The notes under the pieces are model-generated. The model did not search any database. It worked only from the letters and a program-made list of their open reading frames with translations, and had not been told where the DNA came from. A program made the position numbers and the translations under genes. From Verrucomicrobiota bacterium (lineage in GTDB: Bacteria > Verrucomicrobiota > Verrucomicrobiia > Limisphaerales > UBA9464), in assembly GCA_026397675.1 (NCBI GenBank), contig JAPLUH010000051.1, positions 1-21,049 of the forward strand: DNA of 21,049 nt, written 5' to 3'. Of the stretch, positions 1-6,168 are shown piece by piece (positions within the stretch are counted from its first letter, which is position 1; every line of letters begins with the position of its first letter).

Positions 1-17
1 GCCTAACAATAAACGTC

Positions 18-554
18 ATGCTCCATTCGATTCGCGAGGTCGAAGCTGCAGATCAACCGATCCTCTGGGATTTGCTTTACGAGGCGCTTTGGGATCCGCC
101 CACCAGCCCAAGGCGGTCGAAGTCTGTTTTGTCCAACCCGCATATTGCAGCTTACGTCCAAGACTGGGGCTCGAACGGGACAGATCTTGGTTTTCTCGCC
201 CTATCCCATGACGGTTCAGTTGCCGGAGGCATTCTGAGCCGGCTGCTGCTTCCTCCGCTGCAGGGAGGTGCTTTCTATGACGTCAACACCCCTCAGTTGG
301 GCATCGCTGTGTTCCCAACTTTTCAGAGGCAGGGCCTTGGGACGGTTTTGTTCACAAGGTATCTGGCCGCTGCTGCCACCCGCTTTCCCCGGGTGTCACT
401 CGGCGTTCATCCTGAAAACCACGCCGCCATCCGTCTCTATAGACGATTCGGTTTCTATCAGTTTGCCACAGGTCATGGCGGATATCTCAACATGGTGAAA
501 GACTTGGAACAGCTGACCGAACCTGGCGATCCACCGAATCGCGGCCATCGGTGA
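18..554 (+). CDS. GNAT-family N-acetyltransferase
   Basis: 178 residues, the normal size for a single-domain GNAT enzyme, which transfers an acetyl group from acetyl-CoA to an amine. The acetyl-CoA pyrophosphate-binding motif A is visible at residues 103-109 as QRQGLGT, after the strand LGIAVFP. The motif B-like stretch HPENHAAIRLYRRFGF at residues 131-146 is the classic N-x-x-A-x-x-L-Y-x-x-x-G-F pattern that ends the fold. The acceptor substrate cannot be told from sequence; the N-terminal half is variable in this family. The start is the ATG at 18, with no strong ribosome-binding site in the 17 bases visible. The next gene starts 35 bases downstream on the same strand, so the two may be co-transcribed. 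The family is sure; the specific function is unknown. Confidence 0.88.
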   Translation: MLHSIREVEAADQPILWDLLYEALWDPPTSPRRSKSVLSNPHIAAYVQDWGSNGTDLGFLALSHDGSVAGGILSRLLLPPLQGGAFYDVNTPQLGIAVFPTFQRQGLGTVLFTRYLAAAATRFPRVSLGVHPENHAAIRLYRRFGFYQFATGHGGYLNMVKDLEQLTEPGDPPNRGHR

Positions 555-589
555 GCTGAATCGTTGGGCCACAGAAAACTCACCGCCCC

Positions 590-1225
590 ATGTCCATCGC
601 GAACGCCTATTCGGCTTGGTCCGTTAGCTACGACTCAGACCGCAATTGGACCCGTGACCTCGATGCTGAGGTGACGAGGCGCCTCCTGACTGGGAACTCA
701 TTTCCGGTCGTGATCGAGGCTGGCTGCGGAACCGGAAAGAACACGGGTTTCTTCTGCGATGTCGCTGATGAAGTGCACGCCCTCGATTTTTCAGAAGGCA
801 TGCTGAAAGTCGCCCGCCAACGAGTGCGCTCTCCCAAGGTTCGCTTTCATCCAGTGGACTTGTCCTCGGACTGGCCATGCCGTGAAGCCTGCGCCCATCT
901 CGTTTCGTTCAACCTCGTCCTTGAGCACATGGAGTCGCTGACTCCAGTGCTCAAGATCGCCGCCCGCTGCCTGGTGCCCGGCGGAACGGTCTTGATCAGC
1001 GAGCTTCATCCGTTCAAGCAGTACCAAAACAGTCAGGCGAGGTTCACGGACGCACTCGGTCAAGAGATCAAGGTTCAAGCGTACACGCACCACGTTTCTG
1101 ATTTCTTCCGTGCCGCCGAAGAAGTCGGACTGGCTCTGGTGAAATTCAATGAGTGGTGGCACCCGGAGGACCCAGCAAGGTCCGTCCCTCGCTTGGCGAC
1201 TTTCTTGTTTCAGCGTCCAGCGTGA
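590..1225 (+). CDS. class I SAM-dependent methyltransferase
   Basis: 211-residue cytoplasmic protein with a Rossmann-type methyltransferase core. Motif I, which binds S-adenosylmethionine, is E43-A-G-C-G-T-G49. The acidic end of strand beta2 is D66 in VHALDFSEGML, and the post-motif strand with the Methyltransf_11/UbiE-like signature is at about residues 101-113 (AHLVSFNLVLEHM). The LVPGGTVLISELHPFKQY stretch is motif III. The small-molecule or other substrate cannot be named. It follows the GNAT gene by 35 bases, so the pair may modify a common substrate, but that is inference. The C-terminal part ends with FLFQRPA, a common last strand for this fold, so the gene looks complete. Confidence 0.88.
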   Translation: MSIANAYSAWSVSYDSDRNWTRDLDAEVTRRLLTGNSFPVVIEAGCGTGKNTGFFCDVADEVHALDFSEGMLKVARQRVRSPKVRFHPVDLSSDWPCREACAHLVSFNLVLEHMESLTPVLKIAARCLVPGGTVLISELHPFKQYQNSQARFTDALGQEIKVQAYTHHVSDFFRAAEEVGLALVKFNEWWHPEDPARSVPRLATFLFQRPA

Positions 1226-1563
1226 GCTGCTGCCGGAACAGTGTTTATCCGCCAAGGCCCTCCGCCGAGGTCGGCCGCATTGAGGGCTCGAGATTGCGCA
1301 TCCACTGACGGTGGATCGTCTGCATGATCCGGAATGCATCGATCCGCCCGGCATGGGGGTTTCTGCCTGCTGTGGCCTGGATGCGGGGATTGGTCCGGAT
1401 GAATCCGGTTGGGAGTTTCTCTGCGGGGTGGCCGGAGGCGGACGGCCGTGTTACCGACCTGCACTGAATCCGTCTGGATCAGGGGTTCAGCTCTCGGGGC
1501 TTCCTCCCGAATTGCTGCATGGTCATGCGCCGCAAGGCGCCCCAAGGCCTGGGATCTCGCGCT
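1226..1563. other. spacer between convergent genes, with a possible gene remnant
   Basis: 338 bases between the 3' ends of the methyltransferase (+) and the hydrolase (-). No intact gene is convincing here. On the minus strand one frame is open from about 1478 down to a TAA at 1247-1245 and reads like real protein in its last 45 residues, including ...IDAFRIMQTIHRQWMRNLEP..., but it has no usable start before the internal ATG. No rho-independent terminator with a clear U-tract was seen. Confidence 0.4.
1245..1478 (-). pseudogene. possible decayed ORF, unknown family
   Basis: Frame open for 78 codons, from just after an in-frame TGA (complement of 1479-1481) to TAA at 1247-1245. The product would contain KLPTGFIRTNPRIQAT, then RIDAFRIMQTIHRQWMRN, ending in SAEGLGG. 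The amphipathic, aromatic-containing segment looks more protein-like than the overlapping antisense frames. The only ATGs are internal, so it is either the 3' remnant of a broken gene or part of a dispersed repeat. I do not recognise the family and would not claim expression. Confidence 0.22.
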
Positions 1564-2481
1564 TCAGGGTTGCCGGTCTCGGAAGCTCTCGCGAATGAAG
1601 GTTGCCACCGGGGTCGGATCATCGAGCCCGTGGGGATGGTGGCCCACGCCCGGCTTGTGGATCACTTGGATTTGACCGCCCAGGGCCTTGTATCGGGATT
1701 CGATCAGGCTCGTGTTCTCGGCCACCGGCACCACATCGTCGGTGTCCCCAACCACATGGATGAGCCGGACCTTGGCCTTGGCCAGCGGGGCGAGTCGGTC
1801 CACTGGGTTGCCGTTGAAGGCGAGTGCCTCCGCCTCGTTTGCGAAGCCGTAGTGGCGCTGCAGTTGAGACCAGTCACCCGCGCTGCCCTTGCCGGTGCCC
1901 TTGCCACCGGGCCAACTCTTGAAATCGCACACGGGCGCGTCGCCGTAAATGCACGCCACGCGTTCCGGGTTCTTGGCAGCAAAGCGGTAGGCGTAGAGAC
2001 CGCCGCGGCTGATGCCCACCAGGGCCGCCTTGGGTCCGAGACCGCCACGCTGGAGCACTTGATAGAACGCCTCGAACTGTTCCAGCGCGCGCGGTGAACC
2101 AAAGGTGTTACCGACCTCGAGGTAAACGTGGTGGAACCCGTGTTCCAGCAGTTGCAAGACGCCGGTCCGGTCCGTGAACGCGTCGGGGAATTCCAAACAC
2201 CAGCTCCACGGTTTTCCGGTTGCCGCCTGGCGCGGTTCGATGACCCAAGCGGTGGCGCCATCCACGGCGAACCGATGCCGCACGAATCCGTGCCATTGGT
2301 CCACGCGGCCGCCCGGCCAGGGCGAAACGGCCGAATCGCCCTTCGCAGCGGTGGCCACAGAATGAATCGTTGGGGTCGAGGGGGACGAAGTTGTCTCCTT
2401 CGGATCAGCGGCCTTCAGGGCGGTCGGTGCGATGAGTAAAAAAGCGCAGCAAAGCCACGGTGCGCAGGGCAGGAAGGGCAT
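1564..2481 (-). CDS. exported alpha/beta hydrolase
   Basis: 305 residues, starting with a Sec signal peptide (hydrophobic residues 8-22, ALKAADPKE cleavage region near A24/A25), so the enzyme probably acts in the periplasm or outside the cell. The nucleophile elbow is G156-I-S158-R-G160, followed by GLYAYRFAAKNPERV as expected for the helix after the elbow. The acid is probably within GDTDDVVP (D246-D249) and the catalytic histidine is H281 or H282 in KPGVGHHPH. A GDAPVCDFKSWPGG segment in the cap region is a distinctive feature. Ester or acyl substrates are plausible but unknown. The start is the ATG at 2481, which fits the signal peptide well. It is transcribed away from the tRNA gene and stands alone. 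Confidence 0.82.
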   Translation of the reverse strand: MPFLPCAPWLCCAFLLIAPTALKAADPKETTSSPSTPTIHSVATAAKGDSAVSPWPGGRVDQWHGFVRHRFAVDGATAWVIEPRQAATGKPWSWCLEFPDAFTDRTGVLQLLEHGFHHVYLEVGNTFGSPRALEQFEAFYQVLQRGGLGPKAALVGISRGGLYAYRFAAKNPERVACIYGDAPVCDFKSWPGGKGTGKGSAGDWSQLQRHYGFANEAEALAFNGNPVDRLAPLAKAKVRLIHVVGDTDDVVPVAENTSLIESRYKALGGQIQVIHKPGVGHHPHGLDDPTPVATFIRESFRDRQP

Positions 2482-2630
2482 GTTGTAGCCAGTCTTTCCG
2501 CGGATTCAGAGTCTGTCCATGGGCCGTTCTTCGGAATATCGGCGACTCTTGTCCGAGAGGTTTTTAGAGAATCTGAGACAAAAGCGTTGACGAAGAGGTC
2601 CAATAGAAAGCACCTTCCGCTCCCCAACGC

Positions 2631-2707
2631 GGGGGTGTAGCTCAATTGGTTAGAGCGCTGCCCTGTCACGGCAGAGGTTACGGGTTCGAGTCCCGCCACT
2701 CCCGCCA
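2631..2707 (+). tRNA. tRNA-Asp (anticodon GTC), CCA encoded
   Basis: A full cloverleaf can be folded. The acceptor stem GGGGGTG (2631-2637) pairs with CACTCCC (2697-2703), with one G-T pair. The D arm is GCTC-AATTGGTTA-GAGC, the anticodon arm CTGCC-CTGTCAC-GGCAG has GTC in the loop centre, and the T arm carries TTCGAGT with one A-C mismatch at the first stem pair. The discriminator base G (2704), required for aspartyl-tRNA identity, is followed by an encoded CCA at 2705-2707. A terminator follows 15 bases later. Confidence 0.95.
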
Positions 2708-2722
2708 TTTTCCCCAGCGTTG

Positions 2723-2749
2723 AAAAACCGGCCTCAAAGCCGGTTTTTT
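2723..2749 (+). terminator. rho-independent terminator of tRNA-Asp
   Basis: A-rich left flank (2723-2727), stem CCGGC (2728-2732), six-base loop, GCCGG (2739-2743), then six T at 2744-2749. The stem extends by A-T pairs from the flanking A and T runs. It starts 15 bases after the CCA end of the tRNA gene. Confidence 0.88.
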
Positions 2750-3140
2750 GCTGTCTAGAGCTTTTTGGCCTTCAGAGGTCTCCATCGCCTCCTGGGCCAC
2801 AGGCCGGTGATAACACGGGATTGAAACTGTTAAAATACGGGGTCTGCAGCGAAGTTTGAGAAAACCACGCGATCGGCTAAATACGCCCAGCGCCCAAATG
2901 ATCCACCTGACTCTGGATCCAACTGGTTTCAAGCTCTTGTCGGCCACCGTCTGCACCTTAGAGACCGCGCGAACCAGACCGGTCGGCAGACTTCTCTGCT
3001 CGAGTACCTGCCAAACCATGGATAATCGAACCCTCCCGGGGGCGATTCTGGAACATGGCGGTTTCAGCAATCGAAAGCCCAAGCAATTTGAGCGATGTCC
3101 GGAACCTGCCGATGGTCCTCAGATCCTCCGAATCGGGTCA
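2750..3140. other. non-coding or decayed spacer between tRNA-Asp and the AbiE module
   Basis: No recognisable gene on either strand. The longest minus-strand frame here runs into the antisense of the tRNA gene and has no family resemblance. The sequence is noticeably less GC-rich near 3140-3210 than the flanking genes, which fits a promoter region. No integrase gene and no second copy of the tRNA 3' end were noticed by eye. Confidence 0.4.
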
Positions 3141-3169
3141 TTGACCGGTTATGTAAAATGTAATATTTA
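3141..3169 (+). promoter_or_regulatory. candidate sigma-70 promoter for abiE
   Basis: TTGACC at 3141-3146 matches the -35 consensus in five of six positions. After 17 bases comes TATTTA at 3164-3169, a weak -10; TAATAT (3161-3166) and TAAAAT (3154-3159) lie close by as alternatives. The AT-rich stretch lies 48-76 bases before the AbiEi start. This is pattern matching by eye only. Confidence 0.3.
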
Positions 3170-3216
3170 GGACTAACTTGTTGATATCTGCATCCGTTTA
3201 GTAACATTTGGTCACC

Positions 3217-3813
3217 ATGACTGAAACCGACCAAATCTTGGATTTGGTGAAGCGCTTGGGGCTGGTTCGTCCGAAAGACCTGAACCAACATGGCATCCCG
3301 GTCATCTACCTCCGGCGGTTGCTCCACCGCGGTGAACTCGTCCAACCAGCCCGAGGCGTTTACGCCGTCACGGGACATGAGCCCACGCTGCACCACAGTC
3401 TCGCGATGGTCAGCAAACGGATTCCCCGGGGCGTGGTGTGCTTGTTGAGTGCTCTTGCTTACCATGACATCGGCACCCAACTGCCCTCGGTCGTCTGGTT
3501 GGCGATCGACCAGCGCTCACGCCCGCTGGTTACCACCGATCTTCCCGCCAAGATCGTCCGTTTTTCGGCCCAGTCGCTCGTCGAAGGAGTCGAGGAGCAC
3601 AGTGTCGAAGGTGTCACCGTGAGGATCACCAATCCGGCAAAAACCGTAGCCGATTGCTTCAAGTTCCGAAACAAGGTGGGCTTGGACATCGCCCTTGAAG
3701 CGCTGAGGGATGCGTGGCGCAAGCGCAAGGTTACTATGGTTGAACTAGACCGGTTTGCCGCAACCAACCGTGTGACGAACGTGATGCGGCCCTACCTCGA
3801 GATGCTGACGTGA
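3217..3813 (+). CDS. abiEi: AbiEi-type antitoxin (type IV toxin-antitoxin)
   Basis: 198 residues from the ATG at 3217; a TTG nine bases upstream (3208) is also in frame but less likely. The N-terminal ~50 residues (DQILDLVKRLGLVRPKDLN..GIPVIYLRRLLHRGELVQPARGVYAV) are the typical winged-helix DNA-binding domain of AbiEi proteins, in which arginines and a wing Y follow the recognition helix. The rest (VCLLSALAYHDIGTQLP.., VTVRITNPAKTVADCFKFRNKVGLDIALEALRDA) is the usual C-terminal domain. AbiEi proteins repress their own operon and counteract the AbiEii toxin without direct binding. The stop codon overlaps the start of the toxin gene by four bases, which indicates translational coupling. Assignment rests on pattern recognition plus the matching partner. 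Confidence 0.9.
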   Translation: MTETDQILDLVKRLGLVRPKDLNQHGIPVIYLRRLLHRGELVQPARGVYAVTGHEPTLHHSLAMVSKRIPRGVVCLLSALAYHDIGTQLPSVVWLAIDQRSRPLVTTDLPAKIVRFSAQSLVEGVEEHSVEGVTVRITNPAKTVADCFKFRNKVGLDIALEALRDAWRKRKVTMVELDRFAATNRVTNVMRPYLEMLT

Positions 3814-4727
3814 AGGAGAAGCCCATCCACAATTTGGCCGCTTCCGTCTACGACCGACTGCTCAAGCGGACCAAATCTGGCACCGAGGACTTTCAATTCG
3901 TGCTCATGCGCTACGGTGCAGAGCGGCTGATGTACCGGCTGAGCCAGTCCAACCACTCTGCCAACTTCGTCCTGAAGGGGGCCATGCTGTTTCTGGTTTG
4001 GACCGGTGCACAGTACCGCGCCACGAAGGACCTGGATTTGTTGGCCCTCCAATCCGCATCGGTGGAACGGTTGAGGGAGGTCTTCCGAGAGTTGTGCCAA
4101 CTGCCGGTCGCTCCGGATGGACTGGTTTTTGAGGCCGATAACGTACAGGCCGAGGACATCCGGGAAGACAGCCTTTACCACGGCGTTCGGGTGACCCTGC
4201 TGGCTCGGTTGGGCAATGCCAGGATTCCGATCCAAGTCGACATCGGCTTCGGCGACGTGGTGACACCCGGGGCAGTCCAAGGAGACTTCCCCACTCTGCT
4301 CGACTTACCCGTGCCCCGAATGGCCATGTATCCCAGAGAATCCGTAGTGGCCGAGAAGTTCGAGGCGATGGTCAAGCTCGGGATGGCTAATAGCCGAATG
4401 AAGGACTTCTACGACATCTGGGCGCTATCCCGGGAGTTCAACTTCGACGGCTCCAACCTCTCCACGGCGATCCAAGCCACATTCAAGCGGCGCAATACAG
4501 CACTGTTGACCACTCTGCCGCTGGCGCTCACCGCAGATTTTGGTGAAAGCCGGGCTAAACAAACGCAGTGGAATGCGTTCGTGCGACGAACCAAACTCGA
4601 ATCGGTTGCCGACGCCTTGGGGTCGGTGGTGACGGACATCCGGCGGTTTCTTGAAGCTCCGGTCTCTGCAGCAAGCCGGGGCGAGCGGCTGAATGCCGTC
4701 TGGGAAAACGGCGGTCCGTGGAGGTGA
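3810..4727 (+). CDS. abiEii: AbiEii nucleotidyltransferase toxin
   Basis: 305 residues, the expected length for AbiEii/AbiGii family toxins, which are DNA-polymerase-beta-like nucleotidyltransferases acting on tRNA or NTPs. Motif I is K56-G-A-M-L, motif II is the metal-binding D74-L-D76 in RATKDLDLLA, motif III is V180-A-E-K183 and motif IV is R196-M-K-D-F-Y-D202-I-W. All key acidic residues appear intact, so the toxin should be active. The start is GTG at 3810, inside the antitoxin stop (GTGA overlap); no other start keeps the conserved N-terminus. Such modules protect against phage by abortive infection or stabilise mobile DNA. Its position just after a tRNA gene fits horizontal acquisition. 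Confidence 0.93.
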   Translation: MKEKPIHNLAASVYDRLLKRTKSGTEDFQFVLMRYGAERLMYRLSQSNHSANFVLKGAMLFLVWTGAQYRATKDLDLLALQSASVERLREVFRELCQLPVAPDGLVFEADNVQAEDIREDSLYHGVRVTLLARLGNARIPIQVDIGFGDVVTPGAVQGDFPTLLDLPVPRMAMYPRESVVAEKFEAMVKLGMANSRMKDFYDIWALSREFNFDGSNLSTAIQATFKRRNTALLTTLPLALTADFGESRAKQTQWNAFVRRTKLESVADALGSVVTDIRRFLEAPVSAASRGERLNAVWENGGPWR

Positions 4728-5063
4728 GCAACTGGTTGTCGGCTGTTTCCTAGACGAAGCGGCCCGCCACCTGAGCTGGAACAATTGGAGTTGGATCGGT
4801 CGTGCTGGCTGCGTCTCCTTCCGCAAGAGCTTCGTTGTTCGCTCGATCCGGATCTCAACCACGGGCTGACAATCGGCCAGCGCCTCGCTCTCGCCTCTTA
4901 TTGCGAAAGAATTGGCCACGCCGTCCCTTTTCTCCCAACTGAATCGTTGGCTCAGACGAACTGGGGATCCAGTCCAAGATCCTCACTGGCGCTTCTCACA
5001 GGCCCTGAGAGCAAGGGATTAAACCCATTGAAACACAGGTCTCGCCGTGGGCCCTTCGGTGAC
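4728..5063. other. spacer after abiEii, no convincing gene
   Basis: 336 bases without an intact gene. A plus-strand frame from about 4917 encodes QLNRWLRRTGDPVQDPHWRF before a stop, which resembles the C-terminal tail seen in sulfatases, but nothing upstream in that frame supports a sulfatase. A longer plus-strand frame from 4785 has no domain resemblance and overlaps the minus-strand small ORF below. It may be the decayed edge of the inserted AbiE block. Confidence 0.35.
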
Positions 5064-5228
5064 TCAGCCGGTCGACAAGCCCCGGCCCAAATGCTCTGCC
5101 TGAACCTTCAACCCGTTCAGGATCGCCTCGGCGACCGGTTCCGGGAATGACTCAGGAATCTGGGCGCGCACTTCATCCAAGACCCGCCACCCGGTTCGGT
5201 GGACGTCTGATTTTACCGTTTTGGACAT
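5064..5228 (-). CDS. small hypothetical protein, 54 residues
   Basis: Minus-strand ORF from ATG (5228) to TGA (5064). The product starts MSKTVKSDVHRTGWRVLDEV and ends HLGRGLSTG. It is soluble, has no signal peptide or transmembrane segment, and has a probable amphipathic helix (PEPVAEAILNGLKVQAEHL). Third codon positions are mostly G or C, like the neighbouring real genes. It starts 27 bases after the stop of the pseudopilin-like gene on the same strand, so it could be the second gene of that unit. A weak purine-rich stretch (GGGAAA) lies immediately before the ATG, too close for an ideal ribosome-binding site. No family recognised. Confidence 0.4.
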   Translation of the reverse strand: MSKTVKSDVHRTGWRVLDEVRAQIPESFPEPVAEAILNGLKVQAEHLGRGLSTG

Positions 5229-5255
5229 TTTCCCGGGCCGGCCGACAGACGGCCT

Positions 5256-5843
5256 TCAATGTGCAGCTGACGGTGGGGCGTTGGTTTGTGGAGCGCGCTT
5301 GGATTGGACCGCGTTGCGCCGCGGTTCCTGTTGTTTCAGGTATTCGTCCCCATTCACGGCCGGGACATTGGTGATGTCACTCCCCACCAGCACGACGGCG
5401 TGTCCGCCGAACTCATTCCTTCGGCCGTTCGGATACAAACCGCCCTTCGATTCCCACAACAGTGCGAGGTCCGGCTCATCGTCGACTCGGAGGCCCTGCG
5501 CGTAAACCCAGCTGGTCAGTGATGGGTCCAGCGGAGAGCCATGGCTCAGGGCAGCAACGGTGGCTTCACCGTCGCCCGAGATCCCGGCCAGTTCGATGCC
5601 GGCCGCATACTGGGGATAAAGCTGCTGCAAAGCATCGAGACCTCCCTTCGTGCTGACGGGAAAGTTTCCGTCATGGTCGGCGGCGTAATTGCGCAGGTCC
5701 AAATACATGGAGAGAAGCGCCGCCGGGCGATGTCCGTGTGGATAGACGGATTTCCGGTAGAGAGAGACTCCGACGATGGTCATGAGTGCACCGCCGACGA
5801 CTGCCAGCGCGACAAACTGCAGCTTGGTTGAAAGAGTCTTCAT
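5256..5843 (-). CDS. membrane-anchored pseudopilin-like protein
   Basis: 195 residues from the ATG at 5843 (MKTLSTKLQF). This start is preferred over the frame's upstream opening at 5927 because it places a hydrophobic segment (residues 10-28, VALAVVGGALMTIVGVSLY) right at the N-terminus after a short basic tail. The outer part resembles the body of verrucomicrobial/planctomycete pilin-like proteins: RNYAADHDGNFPVS (51-64), ALQQLYPQY, SWVYAQGLRVDDEPDLALLWE and GGHAVVLVGSD. It lacks the G-F-x-x-x-E prepilin peptidase site, so the anchor is probably not processed as a pilin. Role unknown. It is transcribed away from the repeat protein at 6169 across a spacer with an inverted repeat. Confidence 0.65.
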   Translation of the reverse strand: MKTLSTKLQFVALAVVGGALMTIVGVSLYRKSVYPHGHRPAALLSMYLDLRNYAADHDGNFPVSTKGGLDALQQLYPQYAAGIELAGISGDGEATVAALSHGSPLDPSLTSWVYAQGLRVDDEPDLALLWESKGGLYPNGRRNEFGGHAVVLVGSDITNVPAVNGDEYLKQQEPRRNAVQSKRAPQTNAPPSAAH

Positions 5844-6168
5844 GTTGCCGATTCTTGGATGTCCCATTGAGGCTGCTACAAGAATTGAATCTTTCTGCCT
5901 GCAATGCTGAGAGGGCAGTTGAAACACCTATGGTCGGTGTTTCACAATGTGTCAAAAACCCTATCAGCCGAGGAATTTGGGAGAAGGTTCTGGAGCTATT
6001 GGGCGAGTGGATGGGTTGGGTCTGTGGAACGAATTCTCGGGGCTGATCGATAGGTGGAGGTTCGTGTCGGTCGGGTGAGTCCATCGGCGGCTCCAGTTAT
6101 CCCTGAACCCACCCCCGCCCCCACAACTTGACCCGCACCCGTGGCCGCGAGACCTTTGGGGCCTGTTC
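5844..6168. other. divergent intergenic region
   Basis: 325 bases between the divergent starts at 5843 (-) and 6169 (+), so it should carry promoters for both. No gene was seen. It contains the inverted repeat at 5920-5944 and, toward 6110-6125, a C-rich run (ACCCCCGCCCCCAC). I could not pick a convincing -35/-10 pair for either direction. Confidence 0.45.
5920..5944. promoter_or_regulatory. perfect inverted repeat, candidate operator
   Basis: TGAAACACC (5920-5928), a seven-base spacer, then GGTGTTTCA (5936-5944): nine pairs with no mismatch. It lies 77 bases upstream of the 5843 start and 225 bases upstream of the 6169 start. There is no U-tract, so a protein-binding site is more likely than a terminator. 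The regulator is unknown. Confidence 0.45.

Noticed and set aside
1519..2097. 192-codon plus-strand frame opposite the hydrolase
   Set aside because: Shadow of the hydrolase gene, whose catalytic motifs are on the minus strand.
2415..2708. Minus-strand ORF containing GLEPVTSAVTGQRSNQLSYTP
   Set aside because: It is the antisense translation of the tRNA-Asp gene, a well-known false protein motif, and overlaps the hydrolase start.
4785..5150. 121-codon plus-strand frame after abiEii
   Set aside because: No domain or helix pattern recognised, and it conflicts with the better-placed minus-strand small ORF.
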